A stretch of DNA of 64,000 nt from Mesorhizobium sp. SARCC-RB16n (GTDB lineage: Bacteria > Pseudomonadota > Alphaproteobacteria > Rhizobiales > Rhizobiaceae), in the NCBI RefSeq assembly GCF_008520305.1, contig NZ_ML703278.1:1-64000 (forward strand), written 5' to 3'. Positions within the stretch are counted from its first letter, which is position 1. Every line of letters begins with the position of its first letter. A program made the translations under genes and the position numbers. Positions 53,016 through 62,469 of the stretch are shown piece by piece. Under the pieces are notes generated by a model. It searched no databases, was not told the DNA's origin, and saw only the letters and a list, made by a program, of their open reading frames with translations.

Positions 53016-54704
53016 ATGGAACTGAAATTTGTCGATCCGCGCGCGCTCAAGGATAATCCCGACAAGGCGCGCCGTTCCAAGTCCAGCCCGCAGGCTGACG
53101 CGCTGCTGCTGGCGACGATCAAGGCTGTCGGCATCGTGCAGCCCCCTGTCGTTGCCGCCGAGGCGGACGGCGGCAACGGCTTCGTCATCGACGAGGGCCA
53201 CCGGCGCGTCAAGCAGGCAATCGCCGCCGGCCTCGAGGAAATCGCCGTCCTGGTCGTTCCCCGTGCCGAGGATGGCGGCGCCATGCGCTCGCTGGTCACG
53301 ACGATCGCGCATGAGCAGCTCAATCCCGTCGACCAGTGGCGCGCGATCGAACGGCTCGTTGCCCTGGGCTGGACCGAGGAGGCGATCGGCGTCGCGCTCG
53401 CTCAGTCGGTGCGCCAGATCAAGAAGCTGAGGCTGCTCGCCAACGTGCTGCCGGCGATGCTGGACCATATGGCCAAGGGCGACATGCCCGACGAACGCCA
53501 GCTCCGCACCATTGCGGCCGCCTCGCTCGAGGAGCAGAAAGAGGTCTGGAAGAAGCATAGGCCGTCGAAGGCCGATCCGCAGGTGTCGTGGTGGAGTGTG
53601 GCGCAGGGCCTCACAAAGACCCGCATGTATGCGCGCGATGCGAGCTTCGGCGATGACCTGGCCCAGGCCTATGGCATCGCCTGGGTCGAGGACCTGTTCG
53701 CGCCAGCCGACGAGGACAGCCGCTATACGAGCGACGTCGAGGCTTTCCTCGGCGCGCAGCAGGAATGGATGACGAACAATCTGCCCAAGAAGGGCATGCT
53801 CGTCGAAGTCAACGGTTGGGGCCAGCCGGAACTGCCGCAGAAGGCAGAACGCGTCCACGGCAAGCCCGCGAAGTCGGACTGCACGGCGATGTATCTCGAC
53901 CGCGACGGCAAGGTGCAGTCGGTGCACTACCGCATGCCCGAGGCGAAGAAGGCCAAAGCCAGGGACGATGGCGGCCCCGGCGCTGGCGGTGCGGACGACA
54001 CCGGCATCGTCTCGACGTCGCGCCCGGATGTCACCCGCAAGGGAATCGAGATCATCGGCGATTTGCGTACCGACGCGCTCCACGAGGCGCTTGCCCGCGC
54101 CCCGATCGAGGACGACACGCTGATGGCGCTGCTTGTTCTGGCCTTCGCCGGCCAGAATGTCAGCGTCGCATCCGGCGCCCGCGACATCTCGTATTTTGGA
54201 TCCGCAAGCCTCGGGCAACACGCGGCGCGATTGTTCAATCCGGAGGGCGTCTTCGAGTTCGACATGGACACGCTGCGCTCCGCGGTGCGGTCCGTGCTGA
54301 TCGACGTGCTCTCTTGCCGCGAGAACAGGTCGAACAGCGGCATTGTCGCGCGCGTGGCCGGCGATGCGATCGGCGCGGACAATTTTCTGCCCAACATGGG
54401 CAGCGAAGAATTCCTCTCCTGCCTGTCGCGGCCGGCACTGGAAGGCTCCTGCAAGGACACGCCGGTCCTGCCGCGCCAGAAGGTCAAGGACACTCGCGCC
54501 GCGCTCGTCGAGCACTTCAGAGAAGGGCGCCTCATTCATCCGGCCGCCCTGTTCGCGCCGGACAAGGCCAGGCTTTCGTCGTGGCTGACCAGGAAGGCCG
54601 CCAGCGGGGAAGACGATCCCGACGATCAGCTCGAGGATCCGCAGGCGGCTGCCGACGCTGGCGACGCTGAGGCCGAGCAGGCTTTCCGCGAGGCCGCCGA
54701 ATAG
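53016..54704 (+). CDS. ParB/Spo0J-like protein, plasmid accessory type
   Basis: A 562-residue protein from ATG behind AAAGGAG. Its N-terminus has the ParB nuclease-like domain (LKFVDPRALKDNPDKARRSK; VIDEGHRRVKQAIAAG, box II Gly61-His-Arg-Arg64) and an HTH-like stretch (GWTEEAIGVALAQSVRQIKK). The rest, up to a low-complexity acidic tail, is less conserved. It is much longer than RepB. This class of ParB-like protein is common on rhizobial plasmids; it may bind or nick DNA rather than partition. No partner ParA adjoins. Confidence 0.85.
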   Translation: MELKFVDPRALKDNPDKARRSKSSPQADALLLATIKAVGIVQPPVVAAEADGGNGFVIDEGHRRVKQAIAAGLEEIAVLVVPRAEDGGAMRSLVTTIAHEQLNPVDQWRAIERLVALGWTEEAIGVALAQSVRQIKKLRLLANVLPAMLDHMAKGDMPDERQLRTIAAASLEEQKEVWKKHRPSKADPQVSWWSVAQGLTKTRMYARDASFGDDLAQAYGIAWVEDLFAPADEDSRYTSDVEAFLGAQQEWMTNNLPKKGMLVEVNGWGQPELPQKAERVHGKPAKSDCTAMYLDRDGKVQSVHYRMPEAKKAKARDDGGPGAGGADDTGIVSTSRPDVTRKGIEIIGDLRTDALHEALARAPIEDDTLMALLVLAFAGQNVSVASGARDISYFGSASLGQHAARLFNPEGVFEFDMDTLRSAVRSVLIDVLSCRENRSNSGIVARVAGDAIGADNFLPNMGSEEFLSCLSRPALEGSCKDTPVLPRQKVKDTRAALVEHFREGRLIHPAALFAPDKARLSSWLTRKAASGEDDPDDQLEDPQAAADAGDAEAEQAFREAAE

Positions 54705-54794
54705 CGCTCCCGCATCTTTCTTCTGATCGCCATCCCGCCGCCGGCAAACGCTGGCGGCGGTCCTGTTTTGACAATCAGCACATGGAGGACATGC

Positions 54795-55265
54795 ATGTCC
54801 GCGCATCTCATCTTCCGCGCACCCATCGGTTCGCTCATCGCCTGGTCCGACGGCACGAAACGACCGCCGGAACGCCACCACAAGAAGCTGTCGCAATGGC
54901 AGACCAATAACAGCAGGGGTCGCCTGATCCGAAAGCAGCGCGAGGGAGCCGTCGCCAACGTCGGCCTGCCGGCGAGCTTCACGCTGCATGAGGCGGATTA
55001 CGGTGCCAGCGGGGTCGTCGCTGTCCGCATCTATCGGACATTCTCGCTTGATTGCCGACTGCGCTTCATGGTTCTCGAACGCCCGGCCATCGGCGCGGTC
55101 CGCGTGCTTGATCGGCCCGGCGAGAACGCCGAACTGGTCCATCTCGCCCGAAATCGCGCCGATGCCGAAGAATGGCTGACGCAGCACCGCTATCCGAACG
55201 CGGTGCTCGATCAGATCACAGCGGACGAGGTCGCCGCCGACCATGTCGAGGGAAGGGCCGCGTGA
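54795..55265 (+). CDS. Conserved plasmid protein of unknown function, 156 residues
   Basis: Starts MSAHLIFRAPIGSLIAWSDG behind GGAGGAC. Mixed alpha/beta composition with a recognisable TKRPPERHHKKLSQWQTNNS segment but no catalytic motif I can name. It lies 90 bases after the ParB-like gene and its stop overlaps the next start by one base, indicating one operon. Confidence 0.6.
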   Translation: MSAHLIFRAPIGSLIAWSDGTKRPPERHHKKLSQWQTNNSRGRLIRKQREGAVANVGLPASFTLHEADYGASGVVAVRIYRTFSLDCRLRFMVLERPAIGAVRVLDRPGENAELVHLARNRADAEEWLTQHRYPNAVLDQITADEVAADHVEGRAA

Positions 55266-56151
55266 TGACCTATGCTCCTGCAAGTTCGAACGAAAACTCC
55301 ATATCCGGATATCCGGAGGTGGAGATCGGCCGCAGCGCTGACGGCTTCTTGGTCGCTCGCACCGGTGATACGGCGTTTGCGATGCTGCCCGCGAGCGACG
55401 GGCGGCACTATCTGGCAACCGGCTGGCGTATCCGGCGTCCTATCGCCGAGTGGATGCGCTCCGATTTCTACGGCCATTGCGGCGCGCTCGCCGACGAGGC
55501 CGCGTTCCGGACAAAAGTCGAGCAGAACGCCGGGGATCAACGCGAGAGGCGCGCGCTCGGACGGCGGGAGATCTGGTCCACGGCGCAAACGCCATGGGGC
55601 CATCGCAGGGCGCCACGGTCTTCGCGGACGGGGTGACCTGTCATTCGACCGCGAGCCATGGCGGGTTCCATCTCTCGCCGGAACGCAACGCCAAGGTCCA
55701 CGCCCGGCTGCGCGCGGCCGATGGATTCTATGAGGAAGATGTCTGTTGGGCGATCGTCGCCTTCACCTTCCCTCATCTCTTCACGAGCTTCGAGCGCCGT
55801 AGCGCGGAACGTACCATGAAGGACAGCTTTCCCGATGCCTGGGAAGCGATCACCGGCAAGGTGCTTACACCCGGCGAATCCCGCGAGAAAGATCAACGTG
55901 ACTTCGAGGCGCAACACGCCGACGACTGGATCGTGGTTTCCGCAATCACGTCGGACCATGAAAAGGGCTTCGTCGAATGCATTGCCACGCCAGGTGGCAG
56001 GCGTGGCGTCGGCATTGAGGAACGCCGCTTCCTCGTCCCCGCCGATGAGTACGAGATCGGCCGTTTTGGCTTCGTCATCGATCCGGATCGCCACGTCGTC
56101 TATGGCGGCCCGTCGAGCTTCGTCGGCTGGCAGGGGAGGCTGGGCTCATGA
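55265..56151 (+). pseudogene. DUF7007-like protein gene, split by a single-base frameshift
   Basis: The first frame (MMTYAPASSNENSISGYPEV ... REIWSTAQTPWG) and the second (GPSQGATVFADGVTCHSTAS, then HGGFHLSPERNAKVHARLRA to 56151) join naturally at about 55598 if one G is restored in the GGGG run of CCATGGGGCC. Together they give about 295 residues resembling conserved rhizobial plasmid proteins of the DUF7007 type (name from memory). The break is either a sequence error or a true frameshift. Confidence 0.7.
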
Positions 56152-56490
56152 CGTTGTCGCCTAAGCGCCGCGCCGAACTCTTGCGCATGGAGGAAGCCCG
56201 CCGTCAAGCGCCAGCTCGACATGATCGACCGGCAGATCACACGCTGCATGACGGCGCTGATCCCGCAATTGCAGCCGCGCCAGTCAGGCTATCGTCGCGG
56301 GAGGGCGCCGGACGCGAGCGCCTTCCTCGAGCGTTATCGGTCACATCTTGCCGGCCTGACCGCGGAGCGCCAGCCGGAGATCGATGCCCTGTCCCGAAAG
56401 CTGGCACGCCAGGATCTTGCGATCGCCCGATTCCTCGAGCGGCATGGCGGTTGTCTCGATTTGCAACCCTTGTCGACCTTATACTTCTGA
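56148..56490 (+). pseudogene. Small coiled-coil-type protein gene, frameshifted
   Basis: Begins MTLSPKRRAELLRMEEARR, overlapping the upstream stop as ATGA. Near 56195-56205 the frame changes; the natural continuation VKRQLDMIDRQITRCMTALI then FLERYRSHLAGLTAERQPEI lies one frame over and ends at 56490. About 113 helical residues would result. Its neighbour carries a frameshift too. Function unknown. Confidence 0.6.
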
Positions 56491-56975
56491 CGCGCGGCGT
56501 GACGATCGGCCTGTTTGCCGCGAGGTGAAGCAGGTGCCTTCCGGCGGGCGCGGCAGCCGAATTGACGGGCATAGCCGGTTCATCCGGTGGCGACACATGC
56601 GGTACAACAACAATCAGACTGGTTTTGAAGGCGGTTGGTCACGGCAACCTGTCCTACGGTCCTCATTGTCGATGATCAGGCTCCCTGGCCGGCCTCCCTT
56701 CGTTCGGTGTGCGGTCCTAAACCGGCGGCCGTGCGCTTCAAGGCCGCGTTCCGCGCCGCGGGGCGGCCGGTAGAGGCCGCTCTCGGCACGGCGGGCCCGC
56801 GTCCCGCGCGAGGGCTGGTAAGCCCTGCTTGGACGCAAACCCACCCTGCTCGATTGGCCCTCCCGGACCCTGAAGCGCCCGTCTTTCCGCCGGTTTTGTC
56901 TGGACCTCGCCCGAAGGGAGGGCCGGCCAGGGAGCCGGTCCAGGCCTTCGGCGGAACCGAAGCAAAGGAACTCCC
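56491..56975. other. Long GC-rich leader region with hairpin
   Basis: About 485 bases without a supportable gene. A GC-AGGGCT/AGCCCT-GC hairpin (about 56808-56826) sits about 150 bases before the next start, and the flanking 40 bases resemble the same part of the ParB-like leader (about 52848-52886). Confidence 0.5.
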
Positions 56976-57563
56976 ATGACCAAGACCGCTCGTACTTCCC
57001 GTCAGTCTGCCCGCGTTGTGCCGCTGCGCAAAGGCACCACCATCGAAATGGTCCGGCTCTGTTGCCCGGACGCCAATCAGGCCAGCCTCATCTCCGAAAG
57101 CTTCGGCCTGCCCCTTCTCGACAGTGATGGCATTCGCGATCTTCACGAAAAGCTCATCATCGAGACGGCCGATGCCCTGAGCGAGGGCCTGGGCGAACGC
57201 GCGATGCAGATCCACCTGCAGCGGATCGTTGGCGCCTTCGTCGGATCGGCGCACGGCGCCGGCCAGTTCTACAGCCGCGCCGTGACCGAAGCGCGCGATG
57301 CGACGGCCAAGTCCGCCAACGACGCCCGCGACGAGGACCTCGACGGGCCGGTCGGTTTCGACAGCGCCGCCCAGCGCAAGCGCGAGTTCGCCGCCGATAT
57401 GGCACTCCAGTCCCATGCGCTGCGCGTGGCGGCCGAGGGTGCGGTCGCCGCTTACGAGCAGGTCGTCGGCGAGCGCTGGAAACCCTTCGAGCGCGCCATC
57501 GAGAACCCCGGCCAGACCGTCGACCGCAAGGCGGCCGATTTGCAGATGGCGGCTCTCGGCTGA
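56976..57563 (+). CDS. Conserved plasmid protein of unknown function, 195 residues
   Basis: Begins MTKTARTSRQSARVVPLRKG with an AAAGGAA ribosome site. The middle and end are alanine-rich and helical (HLQRIVGAFVGSAHGAGQFY, AADMALQSHALRVAAEGAVA). No enzyme or membrane motif. It stands alone between a long leader and a strong terminator, so it is probably a single-gene transcript. Confidence 0.65.
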   Translation: MTKTARTSRQSARVVPLRKGTTIEMVRLCCPDANQASLISESFGLPLLDSDGIRDLHEKLIIETADALSEGLGERAMQIHLQRIVGAFVGSAHGAGQFYSRAVTEARDATAKSANDARDEDLDGPVGFDSAAQRKREFAADMALQSHALRVAAEGAVAAYEQVVGERWKPFERAIENPGQTVDRKAADLQMAALG

Positions 57564-57609
57564 GCCCGCCAGGGCGAGGCCTCAGCCTCGCCCGTCACAT
57601 CGTTGACGA

Positions 57610-57638
57610 GGCCGGTCCTACGACGGACCGGCCTTTTT
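57610..57638 (+). terminator. Rho-independent terminator
   Basis: GGCCGGTCC (57610-57618) pairs perfectly with GGACCGGCC (57625-57633) around a six-base loop, followed by TTTTT. It ends the transcript of the 195-residue gene. Confidence 0.93.
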
Positions 57639-57866
57639 CATGGGGCGCCGCTCCGGAAAGGAAAGAGAAAGAAGAATGGAAGGGAGCAGCCGCCCTCGCA
57701 TCCCGTCCCGGATCGCGGTCCTGCCAGGCCCGGTGGGTCGCGCAACGGCTTCGCCGCCCTCCTCTTCGTTCCGGTCCTGCGGATGCGCGCCCTCCCGATC
57801 GCCCTGGCGACGGACGCCCGTGACGGGTCGCGATAGGCGCGGCTCCAAAATCGAGAGGTTGAGAAC
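57639..57866. other. Leader of the ArdC-like gene
   Basis: About 230 GC-rich bases with no supportable gene. Short frames on both strands are shadows. It should contain the ardC promoter. Confidence 0.4.
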
Positions 57867-58793
57867 ATGAAAGCCAGGGAAAGCGGATCGCGCGCCGACA
57901 TCTATGCGCGGATCACCGACAAGATCGTTGCCGATCTGGAGAAGGGAGTTCGTCCATGGGTCCAGCCATGGAATAGGCGCAACATGGTTGGTCGGATCAT
58001 CCGGCCGCTGCGCCACAATGGCGAGGCCTACACAGGAGTGAATGTGCTCCTTCTCTGGTCGGAGCGAATGGCGCGCGGCTTTTCTTCCTCAATGTGGATG
58101 ACATTGCGGCAGGCGAACGAACTCGGCGCCCATATCCGAAAGGGTGAAAGTGGCGCGACCGTCGTTTATGCCAGCCGCTTCACCAAGACTGAAGCGGACC
58201 CCGGCGGCGGCGAAGTCGCACGCGAGATCCCGTTCCTGAAGGCGTATACAGTGTTCAACTGTGACCAGATCGAAGGCTTGGATGACCATTATTATCGGCA
58301 TGCGGACCCGGCCCCCAATCCCATCGAGCAGATCGAACACGCCGAGCGGTTCTTCGACAATACAGGCGCGACGGTGCGCTATGGCGGCGACAAGGCATAT
58401 TACTCACCGATCACCGACCACGTGCAGCTACCCTTTCCAGACCAATTTCGGGACATTGCGTCGCTGATCGCAGTGCGAGGACACGAGACCCTGCATTGGA
58501 CCTCTGCCCCTCATCGGCTGAACCGCGACCTGAGCCGGTACCATCAGGACAAGACCGATCGCGCGCGCGAAGAACTTTTGGTCGAAATTGGCGCCAGTTT
58601 CATTTGCGCCGATCTCGGCATCGTGCCGGAGATGGAGCCGCGACCCGATCATGCCTCGTATATCCAGAGCTGGGCCACAATCCTCGGCTCCGACAAGCGG
58701 GCGATCTTCCAGGCTGCAGCCCATGCGCAGCGCGCGGTGGCCTATCTGCACAGCCTTCAGCCGCAAGAGGATACGGAGCAGGAGGCCGCCTGA
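57867..58793 (+). CDS. ardC: ArdC-like antirestriction / zincin metallopeptidase protein
   Basis: A 308-residue protein. An ssDNA-binding N-terminal ArdC domain (DIYARITDKIVADLEKGVRP; RHNGEAYTGVNVLLLW; GATVVYASRF) is followed by a metallopeptidase with RGHETLHWTSAPHRLNRDLS (HExxH, His206, Glu207, His210) and AREELLVEIGASFICADLGI (third ligand region). ArdC proteins enter recipients with the transferred strand and protect DNA against restriction. Length typical. It fits a conjugation-establishment role of this block. Confidence 0.92.
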   Translation: MKARESGSRADIYARITDKIVADLEKGVRPWVQPWNRRNMVGRIIRPLRHNGEAYTGVNVLLLWSERMARGFSSSMWMTLRQANELGAHIRKGESGATVVYASRFTKTEADPGGGEVAREIPFLKAYTVFNCDQIEGLDDHYYRHADPAPNPIEQIEHAERFFDNTGATVRYGGDKAYYSPITDHVQLPFPDQFRDIASLIAVRGHETLHWTSAPHRLNRDLSRYHQDKTDRAREELLVEIGASFICADLGIVPEMEPRPDHASYIQSWATILGSDKRAIFQAAAHAQRAVAYLHSLQPQEDTEQEAA

Positions 58794-58980
58794 GGCTTCC
58801 GCTCCGCTCGCAGCCAGGACGCACCTCACGCCGATCCGCGTGCAAGCGGATGCCGGTCACCCGTGATCACCGAGCGGCTTTACTTAGGAGACACTGTATA
58901 AAAAGCACGTTGATCGGCCGTCGGCCCCACCTTATTCATAAGCCAGCAGAGTGCCTTCTCCTATGCCCAGCCGAGACAAA
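58794..58980. other. Leader of the cold-shock gene
   Basis: About 190 bases, with CACTGTATAAAAAG near 58890 as a possible -10 region. Cold-shock genes often have long leaders. No gene seen. Confidence 0.35.
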
Positions 58981-59574
58981 ATGAGCAGATACAAAGACCA
59001 CCGCAAGCCACGTCGGCATCGAGATGAGGACGGGCCGCCTTTTGCAGAAGTTGGTTTCGTGCCGAGCTTCTTTCAGAGCCCATCACCTGCGATCGCAGAG
59101 CCTGTCCAGGCGCAGGTGAAGTGGTTCGACGCGGGCAAAGGATTTGGGTTCGTCAAAGTCTCGGACGGCAGGGAAGCCTATCTGCCGCTCCGCGTCTTGG
59201 AGGCCTTCGGAAACAGCGGTGTCGCCGAAGGAGCCCATCTCAAGGTCGTTCTGGAAGAAACGCGAAAGGGGCATCAGGTTGCGCAGGTACTGGAGATCGG
59301 AGAAGGGAGCAAGACTTCGCCACACGCGACTGTTGGTGAAGCGTCCGTCGTTGGATCGGAGGTGCGGCTGGAAACTGCCGGCACTGTGAAGTGGTACAAT
59401 GTCGAAAAGGGCTTCGGCTTCATCGCTCCTGAAACCGGAGGAAAGGACGTCTTCGTGCATGCCTCCGCGCTGTCCCGCTCTGGGCTCACCGCGCTGGTGG
59501 AGGGACAGAAGGTTCTTTTCGAACAGGGGCAGGGCAAGAGAGGCACGGAGGCCCAGAGCCTTCGCCTTGCCTAA
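58981..59574 (+). CDS. Two-domain cold-shock protein
   Basis: About 197 residues. Cold-shock domain 1 ([20 protein letters not shown]) has RNP1 but not the VFVH of RNP2. Domain 2 ([34 protein letters not shown]) is complete. A charged N-terminal tail precedes them. Dual-domain cold-shock proteins are common in alpha-proteobacteria and bind nucleic acid. The start [13 protein letters not shown] is preferred; in-frame ATGs at 58951 and 58963 exist. Confidence 0.9.
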   Translation: MSRYKDHRKPRRHRDEDGPPFAEVGFVPSFFQSPSPAIAEPVQAQVKWFDAGKGFGFVKVSDGREAYLPLRVLEAFGNSGVAEGAHLKVVLEETRKGHQVAQVLEIGEGSKTSPHATVGEASVVGSEVRLETAGTVKWYNVEKGFGFIAPETGGKDVFVHASALSRSGLTALVEGQKVLFEQGQGKRGTEAQSLRLA

Positions 59575-60589
59575 AGCCCTCACCGGCGCCGCCGCCCGGC
59601 TGTTCTATTGGGCGTCTTACCTGGAGTTGCTCGCAGCCTTCTTCGTGAACCCATGAACAGAGATCGATGGGAGAGGCGGCGCGAGCGAGGATGATTCTAG
59701 CCTGGCCGGCGTCCGACGCATACTCTCGGGGGGCGGGGGGTACATGAAAGCGTCGGTCGCCGGCACTAGGCTGCGCGTCACCAATGACGCGCGGGCAGTC
59801 AGGCTGCGGAGGGGCGCCTTCAACAAGGATGGCTGATCATAGTAAAGAAGTTGTTACGACCCACAGGCTATCCGATCTCGGGACGATCTGTGGTCTCAGC
59901 TGAGGCTGGGATTTCTGCAGCCGCGAACATTCTTTCCACTTCAGGCTAACGGCGGCCCGGAATGGAAAACGCCTCCAAAAACCGGTCGAGTTTGCGCTGT
60001 TGTGCTTCAATCTTGCCCGGCGGGCCGGCGAACTTCACCTCATGTTTTGCCCGGACCAGGCGTCATCGACTCGCTGGCATAGGGCGGGCGGGCGACTGCC
60101 GATGATCGTCGACCAGAAACAACCTACGTTAGCGCAGCACCTTTTATCTGCTGTGCCCATCACCTGTTGCCGCTCGTCGCCTGACCGCATCATGCCATCG
60201 TCCTCGTTCAGCCGGTCGACCCTCCCGATCGCCAAGCTCAGTGATGTTCCTCTGGAGAACTGTTTCGCGTCGTTCGTGACCTGCCTACGCGCCGTCACCT
60301 CGCTTGAAGTTGGCCATTCCGTTGAATACGGGCGCTCGCTTACGGGTCGCGACTCTTACTGATGTGCACGAAGCGCATTGCCCGCAGTCTTTTCTGGCCT
60401 CGCGCTCACCTGGTGCCATTCTACCCTTTCGATGCTTCTTGCGAGTGCGACAAGCGGACCAAAAATATCCATTTGAGGCTAATAACTTTGCGGCATGCCC
60501 CGAAAAAAGGAAACGGAGCCTCTTTTGCGTAGAAATGGCTGGACCCGAACGGGCAGCAGTCGACCCGGATCGCGTCAAGCTTCCCGGAT
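59575..60589. other. Kilobase gap without an intact gene
   Basis: About 1 kb. A minus-strand stretch near 59949-60050 reads like a truncated coding end (KHEVKFAGPPGKIEAQQRKL) but has no start. Other frames at 60000-60620 show nothing recognisable. It is probably decayed DNA between the plasmid block and the right-hand cargo. Confidence 0.4.
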
Positions 60590-60700
60590 GTCGCATGGTG
60601 ACAAGCGGGCAAATCTCCACGCGGTGGCAGATGCCCAGTGCGCTGTTGCCTATTTGCAGCCTACAGCAAGCCAGGACCGGCAGGCACGCGTCGCGGGCGA
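60590..60700 (+). pseudogene. Fragment of a second ArdC-like gene (C-terminal)
   Basis: GDKRANLHAVADAQCAVAYL parallels GSDKRAIFQAAAHAQRAVAY of the intact ArdC gene at 57867, and the DNA is similar over about 90 bases. Nothing upstream matches well. A decayed copy with no start. Confidence 0.6.
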
Positions 60701-60904
60701 TCGCGTTTAATCAGCGCTGCCCGCTATCGATGGCGGTTGGCTCCTTTTGCGGCCCCGTTGCACCGGCAGATCGTCATCGGTTCTCAAATCCAGCTTCCCC
60801 AGGTCCGGCTCCCGACGGCCAAACCGCTTAGCCTAGCCGAACCGCAAGACGCTACTCTGTCTTGGCGATGAATACGTTCTGCCGCAAACACAAATGATAA
60901 TTGA

Positions 60905-62365
60905 CTATAGGTTATTAGTAAAAGGCGCACGCAGAAGTGTTACAAGGTCTGTAATCTTGCTATCGTGTCTATCGAGACTCATTGCCATCTCTAAGATTTG
61001 TGCGGTCCGCTTTTCGAGGAAAGTGCCTTGTAAGTTTCGCTCGAACTTGCGTTCAATCTCGGTATCCCTGAGCGGGTTACGTGGGTGGCCGGGGGGCCAA
61101 TCGACAGTTGCGTAATAGGTTTTTCCATCTTTCAATGAAATGGATACCGACGCCCGTTGCGCTTCTCCTTTCCAGAGCGCAGCGTCTGCTTCAGGATCAA
61201 CGTCGACGGCTATCTTTGCCAGCAAAGCCCTTACATCTGGATCGTCCCAAGTCGAAGAGCTATGCCAAATTACACCCGGCTCTTTTGACAATAACAGCAT
61301 GGCTGCAACATACTGCACCGAGAATTGGCCATCGAGTTCGGACGATGGCATTCCATATGAGAACCAGCTCGCTAGCTTTGCTCCACCTAGAATGCAGACG
61401 TTCTCGATGTTGGCCGGATTCACATCATGCTCTTTCTGTATAGCTAGAATTGCCCCGATTGTCGGATGCAAGGCGTAGCAGGCGGGATATCCCTTGAAGC
61501 AAGTTTTTGTGATTCGCCAAGTGGAGCCCAGATCGGTCGAAAATTGAGCGGGATCAAAGCGATCAGATCCGATGATCGCCGCGAAACCCCGCTCTGGGTC
61601 ACTGAGCATGGAAAACGGTCCGATAATCCCCTGTCCGGCACAGAGTGCTGCATCGACTCCGCCAAGCGCCATCTGTCCGTAGTTCGCCTTCAGGGCATGT
61701 GCCGGCCGGCCATATTCCACATACCAAAGAGGGATATTTGTGTTGCCGGCCGCGTGCCCTAGAGCGGATCGAAACTGGTCCTCAGATCCCCCCAAAATCG
61801 CCATAGCAGCTGCACCAGCTGCTACGCCGTGCCACGCGTGATATGAGGCAAACCGACGATAAGCCTCGGGAGTTGCCCTTGTCGCATCATGAAGTCGTAC
61901 CCCGGCTTCATATCCTGCCACAAGCCCGGTGAGGAATTGCCTTGAGGATTCCGTTCGGTGCTCTGCCATAGCTAAGGCTGCCGGAATAACCGTCGCGCTC
62001 GGGTGACCCGAGAGTGTGTCCTCATAGTCCAGAATATCGGAGAGCCAAGCATTGACCTTAGCCGCTTGCGAAGGCGCAAGCCTCAATGCAGTTCCAAGAA
62101 CGCTGCAACCTTGGGGGCCGCTTCCAGTTTCGTACGCCGCGATCACTTGCCGTCCAAGATCCGTCTGCGTGCCAGCAATGATGCAGCCGATAGTATCAAG
62201 CGCTACGAGCTTCGCTAGACGAATGACTTCACCGGGTAGGTCATCAAAGCTGAGTTGGCACAGGAAACGCGCCATCTGAGCCGCATGTTCATGAACCTCT
62301 GCTCGAGGAAACAAAGTATGCTCAAACCTGGAGGTTCGGTCTTCGAGATTTTCGTTCGTGGGCAT
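60905..62365 (-). CDS. MmgE/PrpD-family protein
   Basis: A 486-residue protein of the MmgE/PrpD fold: MARFLCQLSFDDLPGEVIRL, LVALDTIGCIIAGTQ, the IPAALAMAE helix and HAWHGVAAGAAAMAILGG in the helical domain, GYPACYALHPTIGAILAI and the C-terminal lid. Family members include 2-methylcitrate dehydratase and cis-aconitate decarboxylase, but substrates vary. Length typical. Divergent from a GntR regulator about 775 bases away. Confidence 0.88.
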   Translation of the reverse strand: MPTNENLEDRTSRFEHTLFPRAEVHEHAAQMARFLCQLSFDDLPGEVIRLAKLVALDTIGCIIAGTQTDLGRQVIAAYETGSGPQGCSVLGTALRLAPSQAAKVNAWLSDILDYEDTLSGHPSATVIPAALAMAEHRTESSRQFLTGLVAGYEAGVRLHDATRATPEAYRRFASYHAWHGVAAGAAAMAILGGSEDQFRSALGHAAGNTNIPLWYVEYGRPAHALKANYGQMALGGVDAALCAGQGIIGPFSMLSDPERGFAAIIGSDRFDPAQFSTDLGSTWRITKTCFKGYPACYALHPTIGAILAIQKEHDVNPANIENVCILGGAKLASWFSYGMPSSELDGQFSVQYVAAMLLLSKEPGVIWHSSSTWDDPDVRALLAKIAVDVDPEADAALWKGEAQRASVSISLKDGKTYYATVDWPPGHPRNPLRDTEIERKFERNLQGTFLEKRTAQILEMAMSLDRHDSKITDLVTLLRAPFTNNL

Positions 62366-62469
62366 GGCGCGAGCACCTCATTTTTTGGGATTCGATATTG
62401 ATATACCTCATATACATGGTGTCAATCTCTGGAGGAAGAGGCGAGTCAATCTGGCATTGGAGTTCCGAA
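62366..62469. promoter_or_regulatory. Probable promoter region of the MmgE/PrpD gene
   Basis: About 100 AT-richer bases just upstream of the gene, before the IS relics begin. No specific element is assigned. Confidence 0.3.

Noticed and set aside
52698-55418. A 906-codon open frame on the minus strand across the ParB-like gene
   Set aside because: It overlaps a plus-strand gene with a good ribosome site and recognisable ParB domain. Long antisense frames are expected in GC-rich DNA, and the translated sequence has no family features.
59949-60362. Possible gene in the 60-kb gap
   Set aside because: A short minus-strand end (KHEVKFAGPPGKIEAQ) has no start and a stop immediately upstream; the plus-strand frame has no family features.
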